Positions 35,125-44,498 of a DNA stretch of 64,000 bases are shown in pieces. The DNA is from Lutimonas saemankumensis (GTDB taxonomy: Bacteria; Bacteroidota; Bacteroidia; Flavobacteriales; Flavobacteriaceae): the NCBI RefSeq assembly GCF_020171465.1, contig NZ_JAIUZR010000003.1, forward strand, positions 1,240,001-1,304,000, written 5' to 3'. The notes under the pieces were generated by a model, which saw only the letters and a program-made list of their open reading frames with translations, was not told where the DNA came from and ran no database searches. Numbering within the stretch: position 1 is the first letter of the stretch; the number at the start of each line of letters is the position of its first letter. Made by a program: the position numbers and the translations under genes.

Positions 35125-36123
35125 ATGAAGAAAATAACAAAGGAAACCTACATTAACTGGTATAAGGATATGTTGTTTTGGAGAAAGTTTGAAGACAAAC
35201 TTGCCGCGGTTTATATCCAACAGAAAGTGAGAGGTTTTCTTCACTTGTATAATGGACAGGAAGCGGTTTTAGCTGGGGCTTTACACGCGATGAACCTGGG
35301 AGAAGATAAGATGATCACTGCCTACAGGAACCATGTACAGCCCATTGGTATGGGGGTTGACGCCAAACGTGTAATGGCTGAATTATACGGTAGAGTTACC
35401 GGTACCTCATATGGAATGGGGGGATCAATGCATATCTTTTCCAAAGAGAAAGGTTTTTATGGTGGCCATGGAATTGTTGGTGGTCAGATTCCTTTGGGAG
35501 CCGGAATTGCTTTTGCAGATAAATATTTCGGACGTAAAGGAGTAACTATTACTTATTTTGGCGATGGTGCCGCCAGACAAGGATCTCTGCATGAAACTTT
35601 CAACATGGCTATGGCCTGGGAACTACCTGTTGTATTTATTGTTGAGAATAATGGATATGCAATGGGAACATCAGTTGCCCGAACAGCAAATCACGAGGAT
35701 ATATGGAAACTTGGTCTGGCCTACGAAATGCCTAGTGAACCCGTTGACGGAATGAACCCTGTTGCTGTTGCGGAAGCCATGGATAAAGCTTTGTCTCATG
35801 CCAGAAGTGGTAAAGGACCGTATTTCCTTGAAATGAAGACTTACCGTTACCGAGGCCATTCAATGAGTGATGCTCAAAAATACAGAACCAAAGAAGAAGT
35901 TGCTGAATATAAAAAGATCGACCCGATAACCCAGGTTCTCGATGTCATCAAAAAGAAGAAGTATTTGACGGAGAAAGAGATTCAGTCAATTAATGATGAG
36001 GTGAAAAATATGGTTAATGAATGTGAAAAATTCGCTGACGAATCTCCATATCCTGAAAAACAACAGTTATACGATGTGGTTTATGAGCAGGAGGATTATC
36101 CTTTTATCAAGCACAGGCTTTAG
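35125..36123 (+). CDS. pdhA: Pyruvate dehydrogenase E1 component, alpha subunit
   Basis: A 332-residue TPP enzyme subunit of the alpha2beta2 E1 type. It carries the TPP-binding GDGAARQGSLHETFNMA with the GDG...N motif, the GMGGSMHIF region and the phosphorylation-loop area YRYRGHSMSDAQKY. It decarboxylates pyruvate with the beta subunit and hands acetyl to E2. The next gene is E2; no E1 beta gene is in the window, so pdhB must lie elsewhere, an arrangement frequent in Flavobacteriaceae. Confidence 0.95.
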   Translation: MKKITKETYINWYKDMLFWRKFEDKLAAVYIQQKVRGFLHLYNGQEAVLAGALHAMNLGEDKMITAYRNHVQPIGMGVDAKRVMAELYGRVTGTSYGMGGSMHIFSKEKGFYGGHGIVGGQIPLGAGIAFADKYFGRKGVTITYFGDGAARQGSLHETFNMAMAWELPVVFIVENNGYAMGTSVARTANHEDIWKLGLAYEMPSEPVDGMNPVAVAEAMDKALSHARSGKGPYFLEMKTYRYRGHSMSDAQKYRTKEEVAEYKKIDPITQVLDVIKKKKYLTEKEIQSINDEVKNMVNECEKFADESPYPEKQQLYDVVYEQEDYPFIKHRL

Positions 36124-36169
36124 TTTAAGCATAATTGAAAAGAGTTAATTACCAATAAAGAAAAAATAT

Positions 36170-37807
36170 ATGGCTGAAATTATAACCATGCCTCGATTAA
36201 GCGATACCATGACTGAAGGAGTTGTGGCCAAATGGCTAAAGCAAGTAGGTGATAAAATCGAAGAGGGAGATATTCTTGCAGAAATTGAAACTGACAAGGC
36301 CACAATGGAATTTGAATCCTTTCATGAAGGAACCTTACTGCATATTGGGGTAAATGAAGGTGAAACAGCGGATGTAGATGCACTATTGGCTATCATTGGT
36401 GAAGACGGAGAAGATTATAAGCCTCTTTTGGCTCAATCTTCAAACGGAAGCGATCAAAAAGCAGATACTGCAGAATCAGTGGAAGCTGCAAAAGAAACCC
36501 ATGCTGCTTCTGAAGAGTTACAGGAAGAGATTGCTGCCCCTGCCGGAGTGGAAGTTATCACCATGCCTCGTTTGAGTGATACCATGACAGAAGGTACAGT
36601 TGCCAGCTGGTTAAAAAAGGTTGGTGATAAAGTTGATGAAGGAGATATACTGGCCGAGATTGAAACCGACAAGGCAACCATGGAATTTGAATCTTTTCAT
36701 TCAGGTACATTACTTTACATTGGTGTTGAAGAAGGTGGGTCTGCAAGTGTGGATGCTGTTTTGGCTATTATCGGAGAAGCAGGAACGGATGTTTCAGTTT
36801 TTGCGGAAAGTCTTAAAAATGCTCAGACTGCTCCAAAACAAGCAGAATCTAAAAAGGCTCCTGAGACTGCCAAAAAAGCAGAATCTCCTGCTCCGGTCAA
36901 GGAATCGAGCTCTTCTGCTCCTGCCCCTGCTGTCCAGGTGACAAATACTTCGGGAGGCAGAGTAGTAGCTTCTCCATTGGCTAAAAAACTTGCTGCAGAA
37001 AGAAATATTAACCTGTCACATATCCAAGGGACAGGAGAAGGTGGGAGAATTATAAAAAGGGATATAGAAAATTACACACCAGGAGCTTCCGGAGCATCAG
37101 CGATGCCATTCGTACCTGCAGGTCAGGAAAGTTTTGAAGAGGTTCCAAATTCACAAATGCGTAAAGTCATCGCAAGAAGATTGGGCGAATCCAAATTCAG
37201 TGCTCCGCACTATTATTTGAATGTGGAATTTGATATGGATAATGCGATTGCATTCAGAACCCAGTACAACTCAATCCCGGATACAAAAATATCTTTTAAC
37301 GATATGGTTGTAAAAGCAACTGCTTTGGCTTTAAAACAGCATCCACAAGTAAATTCTCAGTGGTTTGATGACAGAATCAAAAAGAATCATCATGTGCATG
37401 TTGGTGTAGCCGTAGCTGTTGAAGACGGGCTTTTGGTACCTGTTCTGAAATTTGCAGACGAACAAAGCCTTACTCAAATAGGGTCCCAGGTGAAGGATTT
37501 TGCGGGAAGGGCACGAAAGAAAAAGCTTACTCCAGAAGAAATGGAAGGAAGTACCTTTACCATATCGAATTTGGGAATGTTTGGAATTACCGATTTTACC
37601 AGTATCATCAATCAACCTAATTCCGCAATACTTTCGGTAGGAGCCATCGTTCAAAAACCGGTTGTAAAAAATGGTCAAATCGTGGTAGGAAACACAATGA
37701 AACTGACGCTTGCCTGTGATCACAGAACAGTTGACGGCGCAACGGGGGCCATGTTCCTTCAGACTCTTAAAGAATATATAGAGAATCCTGTGACGATGCT
37801 TGTTTAA
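36170..37807 (+). CDS. pdhC: Pyruvate dehydrogenase E2 (dihydrolipoamide acetyltransferase) with two lipoyl domains
   Basis: A 545-residue acyltransferase. It has two lipoyl domains at residues ~1-80 and ~128-206, with lipoylated lysines at about K43 and K168, each inside the motif ETDKATMEFESFH. An Ala/Pro/Glu-rich linker follows, then the peripheral subunit-binding domain (VVASPLAKKLAAERNINLSH). The catalytic domain ends with the active-site HRTVDGATGAMF. The two lipoyl domains are very alike (~80% by eye), which suggests duplication. It is 46 bases after pdhA and is followed by a strong terminator. Confidence 0.95.
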   Translation: MAEIITMPRLSDTMTEGVVAKWLKQVGDKIEEGDILAEIETDKATMEFESFHEGTLLHIGVNEGETADVDALLAIIGEDGEDYKPLLAQSSNGSDQKADTAESVEAAKETHAASEELQEEIAAPAGVEVITMPRLSDTMTEGTVASWLKKVGDKVDEGDILAEIETDKATMEFESFHSGTLLYIGVEEGGSASVDAVLAIIGEAGTDVSVFAESLKNAQTAPKQAESKKAPETAKKAESPAPVKESSSSAPAPAVQVTNTSGGRVVASPLAKKLAAERNINLSHIQGTGEGGRIIKRDIENYTPGASGASAMPFVPAGQESFEEVPNSQMRKVIARRLGESKFSAPHYYLNVEFDMDNAIAFRTQYNSIPDTKISFNDMVVKATALALKQHPQVNSQWFDDRIKKNHHVHVGVAVAVEDGLLVPVLKFADEQSLTQIGSQVKDFAGRARKKKLTPEEMEGSTFTISNLGMFGITDFTSIINQPNSAILSVGAIVQKPVVKNGQIVVGNTMKLTLACDHRTVDGATGAMFLQTLKEYIENPVTMLV

Positions 37808-37831
37808 GAATTCGTAACAGAAATAAAAAAA

Positions 37832-37859
37832 ACCGTGCTTTGAGCACGGTTTTTTTTTT
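37832..37859 (+). terminator. Intrinsic terminator of pdhA-pdhC
   Basis: Stem ACCGTGCT/AGCACGGT with a 3-base loop has A-run before and T-run after. It lies 25 bases past the pdhC stop and could also work on the other strand. Confidence 0.88.
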
Positions 37860-37882
37860 GAATTCCATGGAACTAATATTTG

Positions 37883-37890
37883 TATATTTG
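37883..37890 (+). promoter_or_regulatory. Candidate promoter for nhaA
   Basis: TATATTTG matches TAnnTTTG, 37 bases before the nhaA ATG. TTTG at 37857-37860 is a possible -33 element 22 bases upstream, but it is also part of the preceding terminator's T-run. Confidence 0.4.
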
Positions 37891-37927
37891 AACTTAAGGC
37901 TTATCGATATTTTACAAAAACCAAACC

Positions 37928-39247
37928 ATGAAAAACAAACCCTTAAGTTCCTTTAGAATATCTCGATTCATCAATGAAGAGGCCTATGGCGGTATTTTAT
38001 TGATCATTGCAACCATCATCGCCTTGATATGGGCAAATTCATCATTTTTTGAAAGCTACCATTATGTATGGCATGATTATAAGGTGGGTTTTGTATGGGG
38101 AGAAATTGATATGGTGGCGTCACTGCATCACTGGATTAATGACGGATTGATGGCCCTGTTCTTCTTCGTTGTTGGACTGGAGATCAAAAGAGAAATCATG
38201 GGTGGGGAGCTTTCCTCGATGAAAAAGGCATCCCTTCCAATAGCTGCAGCTGTAGGCGGTATGGTAATTCCAGCCCTTCTCTATGTAGTTGTTACCATCA
38301 ATTTTCCTGAGTATATCAACGGATGGGGGATTCCTATGGCAACAGACATTGCTTTTGCTTTAGGGTTGCTGGCCATGCTTGGCAGCAAAGTCCCGCTAAA
38401 TTTAAAGATCTTCCTTACCGCACTGGCGATAGCAGATGACCTGGGAGCCGTAATGGTAATAGCACTATTCTACACCGAATCGATAGATATGAATGAACTT
38501 ATGTATGCCGGATTTTGTCTGGCGGTGCTCGTGGCTGCAAACTTTGCAGGTGTCAGAAAAACAGTCTTTTATGCCCTGATCGGATTTGCAGGCGTTTGGA
38601 TCGCCTTTATATATTCAGGGGTGCATGCTACGATCGCTGGAGTCCTGATCGCACTGACCATCCCCGCCAGAACAAAGATCAGTGAAAACGATTATATAGA
38701 TAAACTTGGCCGGTATCTCGAAAAGTTCAAAAAAGAAAACCCGGACACGAATTCTACATTGCTCACCAAGGGTCAGGTTCATGTAATTTCAGAAATTGAG
38801 GATCTGAGTAAAAAAGCTCATACTCCTTTACAAAAACTGGAACATGCCCTTCATCCTGTGACTGCTTATTTTATTCTTCCTGTCTTTGCCTTGAGTAATG
38901 CCGGGGTCCATATTGACGGCAGCATTGATGATATGTTGATACATCCTATTTCACTGGGTATTATTGCCGGTCTGGTTCTTGGAAAATTCCTGGGAATCGC
39001 CTTATTTTCAAAATTAATGGTAAGGATGAAAATTGCAGCATTACCGGAAGGCGTAAACTGGAATCAGATCTATGGCGTGGCATTTCTTGCTGGAATAGGT
39101 TTTACGATGTCTATGTTTATTTCTGACCTGGCCTTTAAAGATGATTCTTTTAAACAGATAGCCAAGGTAGGAATCATGGGTGCGTCACTACTATCTGCCC
39201 TCATTGGTATGCTGTGGCTGGGACTGACTAGCAGTGAAAATAAATGA
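37928..39247 (+). CDS. nhaA: Na+/H+ antiporter NhaA
   Basis: A 439-residue polytopic inner-membrane antiporter that exchanges cytoplasmic Na+ for H+. The ion-binding aspartate pair is in LAIADDLGAVMVIALFYT, and DIAFALGLLAMLGSK and GIGFTMSMFISDLAF are the other conserved segments. A ~50-residue hydrophilic insert (residues ~250-300, with KKENPDTNSTLL) makes it longer than E. coli NhaA (388 aa). A following CPA2 antiporter lies 38 bases downstream, so the pair may form one cation-homeostasis transcript. A marine habitat is consistent with this. Confidence 0.95.
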   Translation: MKNKPLSSFRISRFINEEAYGGILLIIATIIALIWANSSFFESYHYVWHDYKVGFVWGEIDMVASLHHWINDGLMALFFFVVGLEIKREIMGGELSSMKKASLPIAAAVGGMVIPALLYVVVTINFPEYINGWGIPMATDIAFALGLLAMLGSKVPLNLKIFLTALAIADDLGAVMVIALFYTESIDMNELMYAGFCLAVLVAANFAGVRKTVFYALIGFAGVWIAFIYSGVHATIAGVLIALTIPARTKISENDYIDKLGRYLEKFKKENPDTNSTLLTKGQVHVISEIEDLSKKAHTPLQKLEHALHPVTAYFILPVFALSNAGVHIDGSIDDMLIHPISLGIIAGLVLGKFLGIALFSKLMVRMKIAALPEGVNWNQIYGVAFLAGIGFTMSMFISDLAFKDDSFKQIAKVGIMGASLLSALIGMLWLGLTSSENK

Positions 39248-39285
39248 TATAGTTAATCGAAATATGTAAAATTTAAGCTATTTCT

Positions 39286-40875
39286 ATGGACCCTTTATGG
39301 ATCATTTTTGCCTTTGCATTTGGTTTCGCGATCAAACAGATCGATCTGCCACCTCTGGTTGGTTTTCTTATTGCAGGATTCGTTCTAAACATCTTTGGGG
39401 TTGAACATAGTGATACTCTGGAAATGATAGCAGATTTCGGGGTAATGTTACTTCTTTTTACAATTGGTCTTAAATTAAAAATCAGGAACCTTTTAAACAA
39501 ACAGATCTTAATCACCTCATCCTTTCACATGATGATTACCATCTTGATTTTTGGGATGATCATTCTGCTGTTGAGTTATTTTGGTTTCTCCAAATTTAGC
39601 GGGCTCAGTGGGCAGTCCTCTATACTTATTGCCTTTGCCTTAAGCTTTTCAAGTACTGTCTTTGCCGTGAAAATTCTGGAAGAAACAGGAAGTATGAAAA
39701 CTTCGCACGGTAAACTGGCAATCGGGATTTTGGTGATTCAAGATATTTTCGCGGTTCTTTTTCTAACAATAAGCTCGGGAAAAAGCCCATCACTTTGGAC
39801 CTTTAGTCTACTATTACTATTATTTGTCCCAAGACTTCTTAACAAAACAAAGCTTTCCTTTATACTGAATAGAACCGGACATGGAGAGTTATTGATTTTG
39901 TTAGGTGTACTTTTGCCAATTACAGGAGGAGCTTTGTTCGAATTGGTCGGTTTAAAAGCTGATCTGGGTGCTCTGGTTTTTGGTGTTCTTTTAGCTGATA
40001 ATAAGCGAGCGGATGAATTATCAAAGACAATGATGGGTTTCAAAGATCTGTTTTTAGTTGGGTTTTTTCTATCGATTGGTCTTATGGGTAGTCCGGGAAT
40101 TGAAGCAATTGGTATTGCCCTCCTGCTGTCTCTGTTGATTCCTATAAAAACTGTTTTGTTTTTTACCATTTTTACAAGGTTAAGGGTACGGGCCAGAACT
40201 TCGGTACTGGGTTCATTCAGTTTATCAAATTACAGTGAATTCGGTTTGATTGTCGGGGCTGCAGGTGTATCGGGTGGATGGATCACGTCTGAGTGGCTGG
40301 TCATATTCGCTGTAGCTCTTTCGTTCTCAATGTTATTTTCGTCTATTCTCAATACAAGGTCACAACTCATTTATGCTAAATTTCAAACGTATTTTTTAAA
40401 GTTTGAAACTGAAACCCGATTAAAAGGCGATGAACCCATTGTGTTTGCAGATGAAGAAGTAATTGTCTTCGGAATGGGCAGAACTGGCTCTGAAGTATAC
40501 AGGGTGATGACCGAAAAATACAGGAAAAAAGTTCTTGGTATAGATATTAGCTCCGAGGTGATAAATAAACGTAAAAAACTGGGTAATAATGTCATTCAGG
40601 GTGATGCGACAGATCTGAATTTCTGGCAACGTATCAACATGTCAGAAAAGCTACCCCTGGTTATCCTTGCAACACCTAGTCACTCAACTCATATGCGGGT
40701 TATCGAACAACTGGATGAGATTCATTGCAGCATCAGAATTGCAGCTATTTCAAGATTTGATGATGAAATGAAGGAATTAACAGATGCCGGTGTTGAAGTT
40801 GTTTTCAATCTTTATGAAGAAGCCGGATTCGGATTTGCCAACCATACGTTTAACCAGATCTATGATTCCCGGTAA
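39286..40875 (+). CDS. CPA2-family cation:proton antiporter with RCK (TrkA-N) domain
   Basis: A 529-residue protein with ~12 membrane helices (residues 1-370) of the CPA2/KefB-YbaL type (FGVMLLLFTIGLKL, SFSSTVFAVKILEE, GVLLADNKRADEL). A cytosolic Rossmann-fold RCK/TrkA-N domain follows at ~395-510 (VIVFGMGRTGSEVYRVM, GDATDLNFW). The RCK domain usually gates K+ efflux in response to NAD(H), nucleotides or glutathione adducts. K+/H+ exchange is likely but substrate specificity is inferred. It follows nhaA by 38 bases; the stop directly abuts the convergent LysM gene. Confidence 0.9.
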   Translation: MDPLWIIFAFAFGFAIKQIDLPPLVGFLIAGFVLNIFGVEHSDTLEMIADFGVMLLLFTIGLKLKIRNLLNKQILITSSFHMMITILIFGMIILLLSYFGFSKFSGLSGQSSILIAFALSFSSTVFAVKILEETGSMKTSHGKLAIGILVIQDIFAVLFLTISSGKSPSLWTFSLLLLLFVPRLLNKTKLSFILNRTGHGELLILLGVLLPITGGALFELVGLKADLGALVFGVLLADNKRADELSKTMMGFKDLFLVGFFLSIGLMGSPGIEAIGIALLLSLLIPIKTVLFFTIFTRLRVRARTSVLGSFSLSNYSEFGLIVGAAGVSGGWITSEWLVIFAVALSFSMLFSSILNTRSQLIYAKFQTYFLKFETETRLKGDEPIVFADEEVIVFGMGRTGSEVYRVMTEKYRKKVLGIDISSEVINKRKKLGNNVIQGDATDLNFWQRINMSEKLPLVILATPSHSTHMRVIEQLDEIHCSIRIAAISRFDDEMKELTDAGVEVVFNLYEEAGFGFANHTFNQIYDSR

Positions 40876-42795
40876 CTATGGATCCAAAGGAGTAATCTCC
40901 TCGGAAATAACCTTCTGTTCCAGTCCGTCGTATTTAATGATATAAATTCCGTTATTGATGATACTTCCCGAAGTATTCTCTATATAATCATATCTGGTAG
41001 CAATCCTCTCGGACCTGCCCTGATTGACGAAATCCGGATCACTGGCCAACCTCATCAAAAGATCATAAGTGACATCAAAACCCTCAACAGCATAAGAACT
41101 TGGAAGGGTATAGTATTTTCTTCTGTAAACAGCTTCAAAATTTCTATATGCCGCACTATTGTTAGGATCTATAAAAGAATTACTTGGATAATGGAAATTT
41201 ACTCTAGCTAAAAAATTATTATCAATTTTATTAAAGTTTCTGTCCTTTTCAAAACCAAAAACCATCAGGCTGTCTGCCTCAGGAAATACCCCCAGATTAT
41301 TAAAAACATCACCCAGATAGGCAGGATCATTATCGGTTACAAAAAACCAGTTTACGATATCGCGATCAAGTGTATCCCTAAAAACCTTGAAATCATCGGG
41401 CTTGATATAGCCATCTTCAGGAGAGAGGGTTAACACTTCCTTTTCAGGGTTCAGAGCTTTCAACTCATCAATTATCCTGTTATATTGTATCTCAGACCTT
41501 TCACTGCTGTTTCGAATTACAATAAGATCTTGATTCTCATATTTTCGCTTGACGTAATCCAGCATTTTAGTGATATGATTCTCTATCGATGCTTTATCCT
41601 GTACTAGTTTTGAATTCTGAATGTCTGAATGATCCCTTGTCGATATAGGAGAAACAATGAGCGGTTTACCATATTTCAAATTATCTGACACCTCCCTCAC
41701 ATTCGTCAAGAACAATGGCCCAACCAGGGCATCAAACTCCTGAAGCTCAACCTGGTTACTTATTTGTTTTGATATCTGCCGGTTATTTTCCGTATCAAAT
41801 ACCTTCATATGAACTGAAAGTCCTTGTTTTTTTAATGAATCTATAGCTATCAATGCTCCAAAATAGAAGTCAGTTGTAATATTTAAAAGTCTGTCGTTCT
41901 CAAAATTCAAACTATCCCTTTTACTCTTAAACGGAAGCATCATCGCAACTTTCAACTCCCTGTCTTCAGGTATAACATCAATAAACATTGGCTTGGATCC
42001 AGCAAGAAGATCAGGAATCCTGATGAGCATTCCGGCCTTGATTCCCTGACGAATTTCAGGATTTAATTCCACAAGGTCTTCTTCAGATATTTCAAATTTC
42101 TTGGTTAGGCTGTAAAGCGTTTCCAGTTTTTGCACCTCGTAAACCAGATATCCATCATCTCCACTTTCCTGAACCTCTGCAGGTACCAGAATAACATCGT
42201 CAATCTGGAGCCCGTCTTTTTCTATTCTAGGATTAAGTTCTTCGAGGTATCCAATGGTAATCCCAAACTTTTTCGCAATACTGAACTTGGTTTCCTTAGG
42301 CTTTACCAGATAAGGCTGTAAATTCTCTTCTTTGGACAATAACTCTGTATCATCAACCTGCAAGGGAATCTTTATGACCTGCCCGATTTTCAATCCGCTT
42401 TCAGACAAAAAAGGATTGAATTCTTTCAACTCATCAGTACTGACATTGTAATTTTTGCTTAGACTAAACAGCGTTTCTTTAGGAATAACCTCGTGATATA
42501 CAAATTTATCCACGATGATATCCCGGTCACTGATCCCGGTCAAATCGGCATTACTGATATCCAGCAAAGGGTCATATTGTTTATTGGGAATGATCAGAAT
42601 ATCATTTTCAGCAACATCCCCCTGAATATCCGGATTCAATTTAAGAAGGTCATAAGGAGTAATTGCCAGGGTCTTGGCAATACTTTGTATACTTTCACCC
42701 TCTTTGACCTTGTAGGTAATAAATTTCTTGTCCTGAGCAAACAATGAAAACCAACCAAAGAAAATTAGTACAACGACAAGTTTTATTCTTTTCAT
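40876..42795 (-). CDS. LysM-repeat protein with periplasmic-binding-protein-like domain
   Basis: A 639-residue secreted protein with a signal peptide (MKRIKLVVVLIFFGWFSLFA). Four LysM units follow: YKVKEGESIQSIAKTL (~28-72), YHEVIPKETLFSLSKNY (~100-146), YLVKPKETKFSIAKKF (~163-208) and YEVQKLETLYSLTKKF (~218-262). The rest (~285-630) looks like a type I periplasmic-binding (branched-chain amino-acid receptor-like) fold with DRELKVAMMLPF and DALVGPLFLTN. LysM binds peptidoglycan GlcNAc; the second domain may bind a wall fragment or a small ligand. The family is common in Bacteroidota and uncharacterised. Confidence 0.83.
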   Translation of the reverse strand: MKRIKLVVVLIFFGWFSLFAQDKKFITYKVKEGESIQSIAKTLAITPYDLLKLNPDIQGDVAENDILIIPNKQYDPLLDISNADLTGISDRDIIVDKFVYHEVIPKETLFSLSKNYNVSTDELKEFNPFLSESGLKIGQVIKIPLQVDDTELLSKEENLQPYLVKPKETKFSIAKKFGITIGYLEELNPRIEKDGLQIDDVILVPAEVQESGDDGYLVYEVQKLETLYSLTKKFEISEEDLVELNPEIRQGIKAGMLIRIPDLLAGSKPMFIDVIPEDRELKVAMMLPFKSKRDSLNFENDRLLNITTDFYFGALIAIDSLKKQGLSVHMKVFDTENNRQISKQISNQVELQEFDALVGPLFLTNVREVSDNLKYGKPLIVSPISTRDHSDIQNSKLVQDKASIENHITKMLDYVKRKYENQDLIVIRNSSERSEIQYNRIIDELKALNPEKEVLTLSPEDGYIKPDDFKVFRDTLDRDIVNWFFVTDNDPAYLGDVFNNLGVFPEADSLMVFGFEKDRNFNKIDNNFLARVNFHYPSNSFIDPNNSAAYRNFEAVYRRKYYTLPSSYAVEGFDVTYDLLMRLASDPDFVNQGRSERIATRYDYIENTSGSIINNGIYIIKYDGLEQKVISEEITPLDP

Positions 42796-42846
42796 ACAAT
42801 TTCAAATCTTAATATTCTAAACTTAAAACATCCAGGGATATTTTAC

Positions 42847-42854
42847 CAAATATA
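42847..42854 (-). promoter_or_regulatory. Candidate -7 promoter element for the LysM gene
   Basis: TATATTTG on the minus strand matches TAnnTTTG, 51 bases before the ATG at 42795. Confidence 0.35.
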
Positions 42855-42879
42855 TGATTTTTGACCTTTTTATTCGGTA

Positions 42880-44412
42880 TTATTCCCATTCTATAGTTGC
42901 AGGTGGTTTTGAACTGATATCATAAACCACTCTATTCACTCCTTTGACACCGTTTATTATTTTATTCGAGGTTTCCTGTAGAAATTTGTAAGGAAGATCA
43001 ACCCAATCTGCTGTCATTCCATCAGTAGAAGAAACTGCCCTTAAAACAACTGCCTTTTCATAGGTTCTTTCATCCCCCATAACACCCACCGATTGCACGG
43101 GTAATAACATGGCTCCCGCCTGCCAGACTGAATCGTATAGTTTCCATCTTTTGAGCCCATCCAGAAAAATATGATCGACCTCCTGAAGCATCGCCACCTT
43201 CTCTGCAGTAATGTCTCCCAAAATTCTGATCCCTAATCCAGGTCCTGGAAAAGGGTGCCTTCCGAGAAGTTCATCATCAATTCCCATACTTCTTCCCACT
43301 CTTCGTACCTCATCCTTAAAAATGGTTCTTAAGGGTTCAACAACCTTTAACTTCATAAAGTCTGGTAATCCGCCTACATTGTGATGAGATTTTATGGTTG
43401 CAGAGGGGCCGCCAGTTGCAGATACGGATTCAATTACATCGGGATATATAGTTCCCTGTGCCAACCAGGTAACGTCTTCGATATGATGTGCTTCATCATC
43501 GAATACCTCGATAAAGGTATTACCAATTGCCTTTCTTTTTAATTCGGGGTCTTCTATTCCCTTGAGTTTTTCAAGGAAACGATCCGAAGCATCAACTCCT
43601 TTTACATTCAGACCCATATGTTTGTATTGGTCAAGAACGCTTTCAAACTCATGTTTTCTAAGTAATCCGTTGTTGACAAAAATACAATAAAGGTTCTTGC
43701 CTATTGCTTTATCCAAAAGAACGGCAGCAACTGTAGAATCTACTCCTCCCGATAATCCGAGGACCACCTTTTCGTCACCAATCTTTTCTTTAAGTTCGGA
43801 AACAGTTGTCTCAACGAAGGAATTTGGGGTCCAGTCCTGAACCAATCCTGCTATATGGACAAGAAAGTTCTCCAAAAGTTGTTTTCCATCTGTTGAATGA
43901 TAAACTTCAGGATGAAACTGAATGGCGTAGGTTTGTTCTCCGTTGATCTTGAATGCGGCATTATCAATGTCATGTGTACTTGCAATCACCGTATAGTTTT
44001 CCGGCATCTCCATGATCGTATCACTATGACTCATCCAAACCTGAGACCCTTCGTTTATGTTGTCAAAAAGTTCATTGCTGTGATCAACAAAGGATAAATT
44101 GGCTCTACCGTATTCTCTCGAATTAGACTGACCTACCTTTCCCCCAAAAAAATGCACCAAATACTGTGCTCCGTAACAAATTCCCAGTAAAGGTTTTTTA
44201 CCCTTAATCTGAGACAGGTCAGGATGAGGCGCATCTTCATTCCTGACAGAATGAGGACTCCCCGAAAGTATTACCGCTTCGAAGTCATCAACATTAAATT
44301 TTTTACTGTTAAATGGATGGATTTCACAATATATATTCAGTTCCCTGACTCGCCTGGCTATGAGTTGAGTAACCTGTGATCCAAAATCTAAAATAAGTAC
44401 CTTGTTTTGCAT
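42880..44412 (-). CDS. guaA: GMP synthase (glutamine-hydrolysing)
   Basis: A 510-residue enzyme that converts XMP to GMP with ATP and glutamine. The class I glutamine amidotransferase domain ([19 protein letters not shown], catalytic Cys in [11 protein letters not shown], His/Glu in FHPEVYHST) precedes the ATP-pyrophosphatase domain (P-loop [13 protein letters not shown]) and the C-terminal dimerisation domain ending in [10 protein letters not shown] start it at ATG 44412 ([13 protein letters not shown]). A TTG two codons upstream lies inside a -7-like element. The promoter then leaves only about three bases before the ATG, so the transcript may be nearly leaderless. Confidence 0.96.
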   Translation of the reverse strand: MQNKVLILDFGSQVTQLIARRVRELNIYCEIHPFNSKKFNVDDFEAVILSGSPHSVRNEDAPHPDLSQIKGKKPLLGICYGAQYLVHFFGGKVGQSNSREYGRANLSFVDHSNELFDNINEGSQVWMSHSDTIMEMPENYTVIASTHDIDNAAFKINGEQTYAIQFHPEVYHSTDGKQLLENFLVHIAGLVQDWTPNSFVETTVSELKEKIGDEKVVLGLSGGVDSTVAAVLLDKAIGKNLYCIFVNNGLLRKHEFESVLDQYKHMGLNVKGVDASDRFLEKLKGIEDPELKRKAIGNTFIEVFDDEAHHIEDVTWLAQGTIYPDVIESVSATGGPSATIKSHHNVGGLPDFMKLKVVEPLRTIFKDEVRRVGRSMGIDDELLGRHPFPGPGLGIRILGDITAEKVAMLQEVDHIFLDGLKRWKLYDSVWQAGAMLLPVQSVGVMGDERTYEKAVVLRAVSSTDGMTADWVDLPYKFLQETSNKIINGVKGVNRVVYDISSKPPATIEWE

Positions 44413-44415
44413 CCG

Positions 44416-44423
44416 CAAAAATA
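44416..44423 (-). promoter_or_regulatory. Candidate -7 promoter element touching the guaA start
   Basis: TATTTTTG on the minus strand matches TAnnTTTG and ends only 3 bases from the guaA ATG at 44412. If used, the mRNA would be leaderless or nearly so. Confidence 0.35.
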
Positions 44424-44498
44424 AAATTTAATTGTCAAAAATGACAGACTAAATTATTTTTTTATTAAAGAATTAAAAATCTTACCTTTAATACAGAT

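Noticed and set aside
37331-37723. 130-codon minus-strand ORF antisense to pdhC
   Set aside because: Shadow of the E2 catalytic domain; no promoter or domain.
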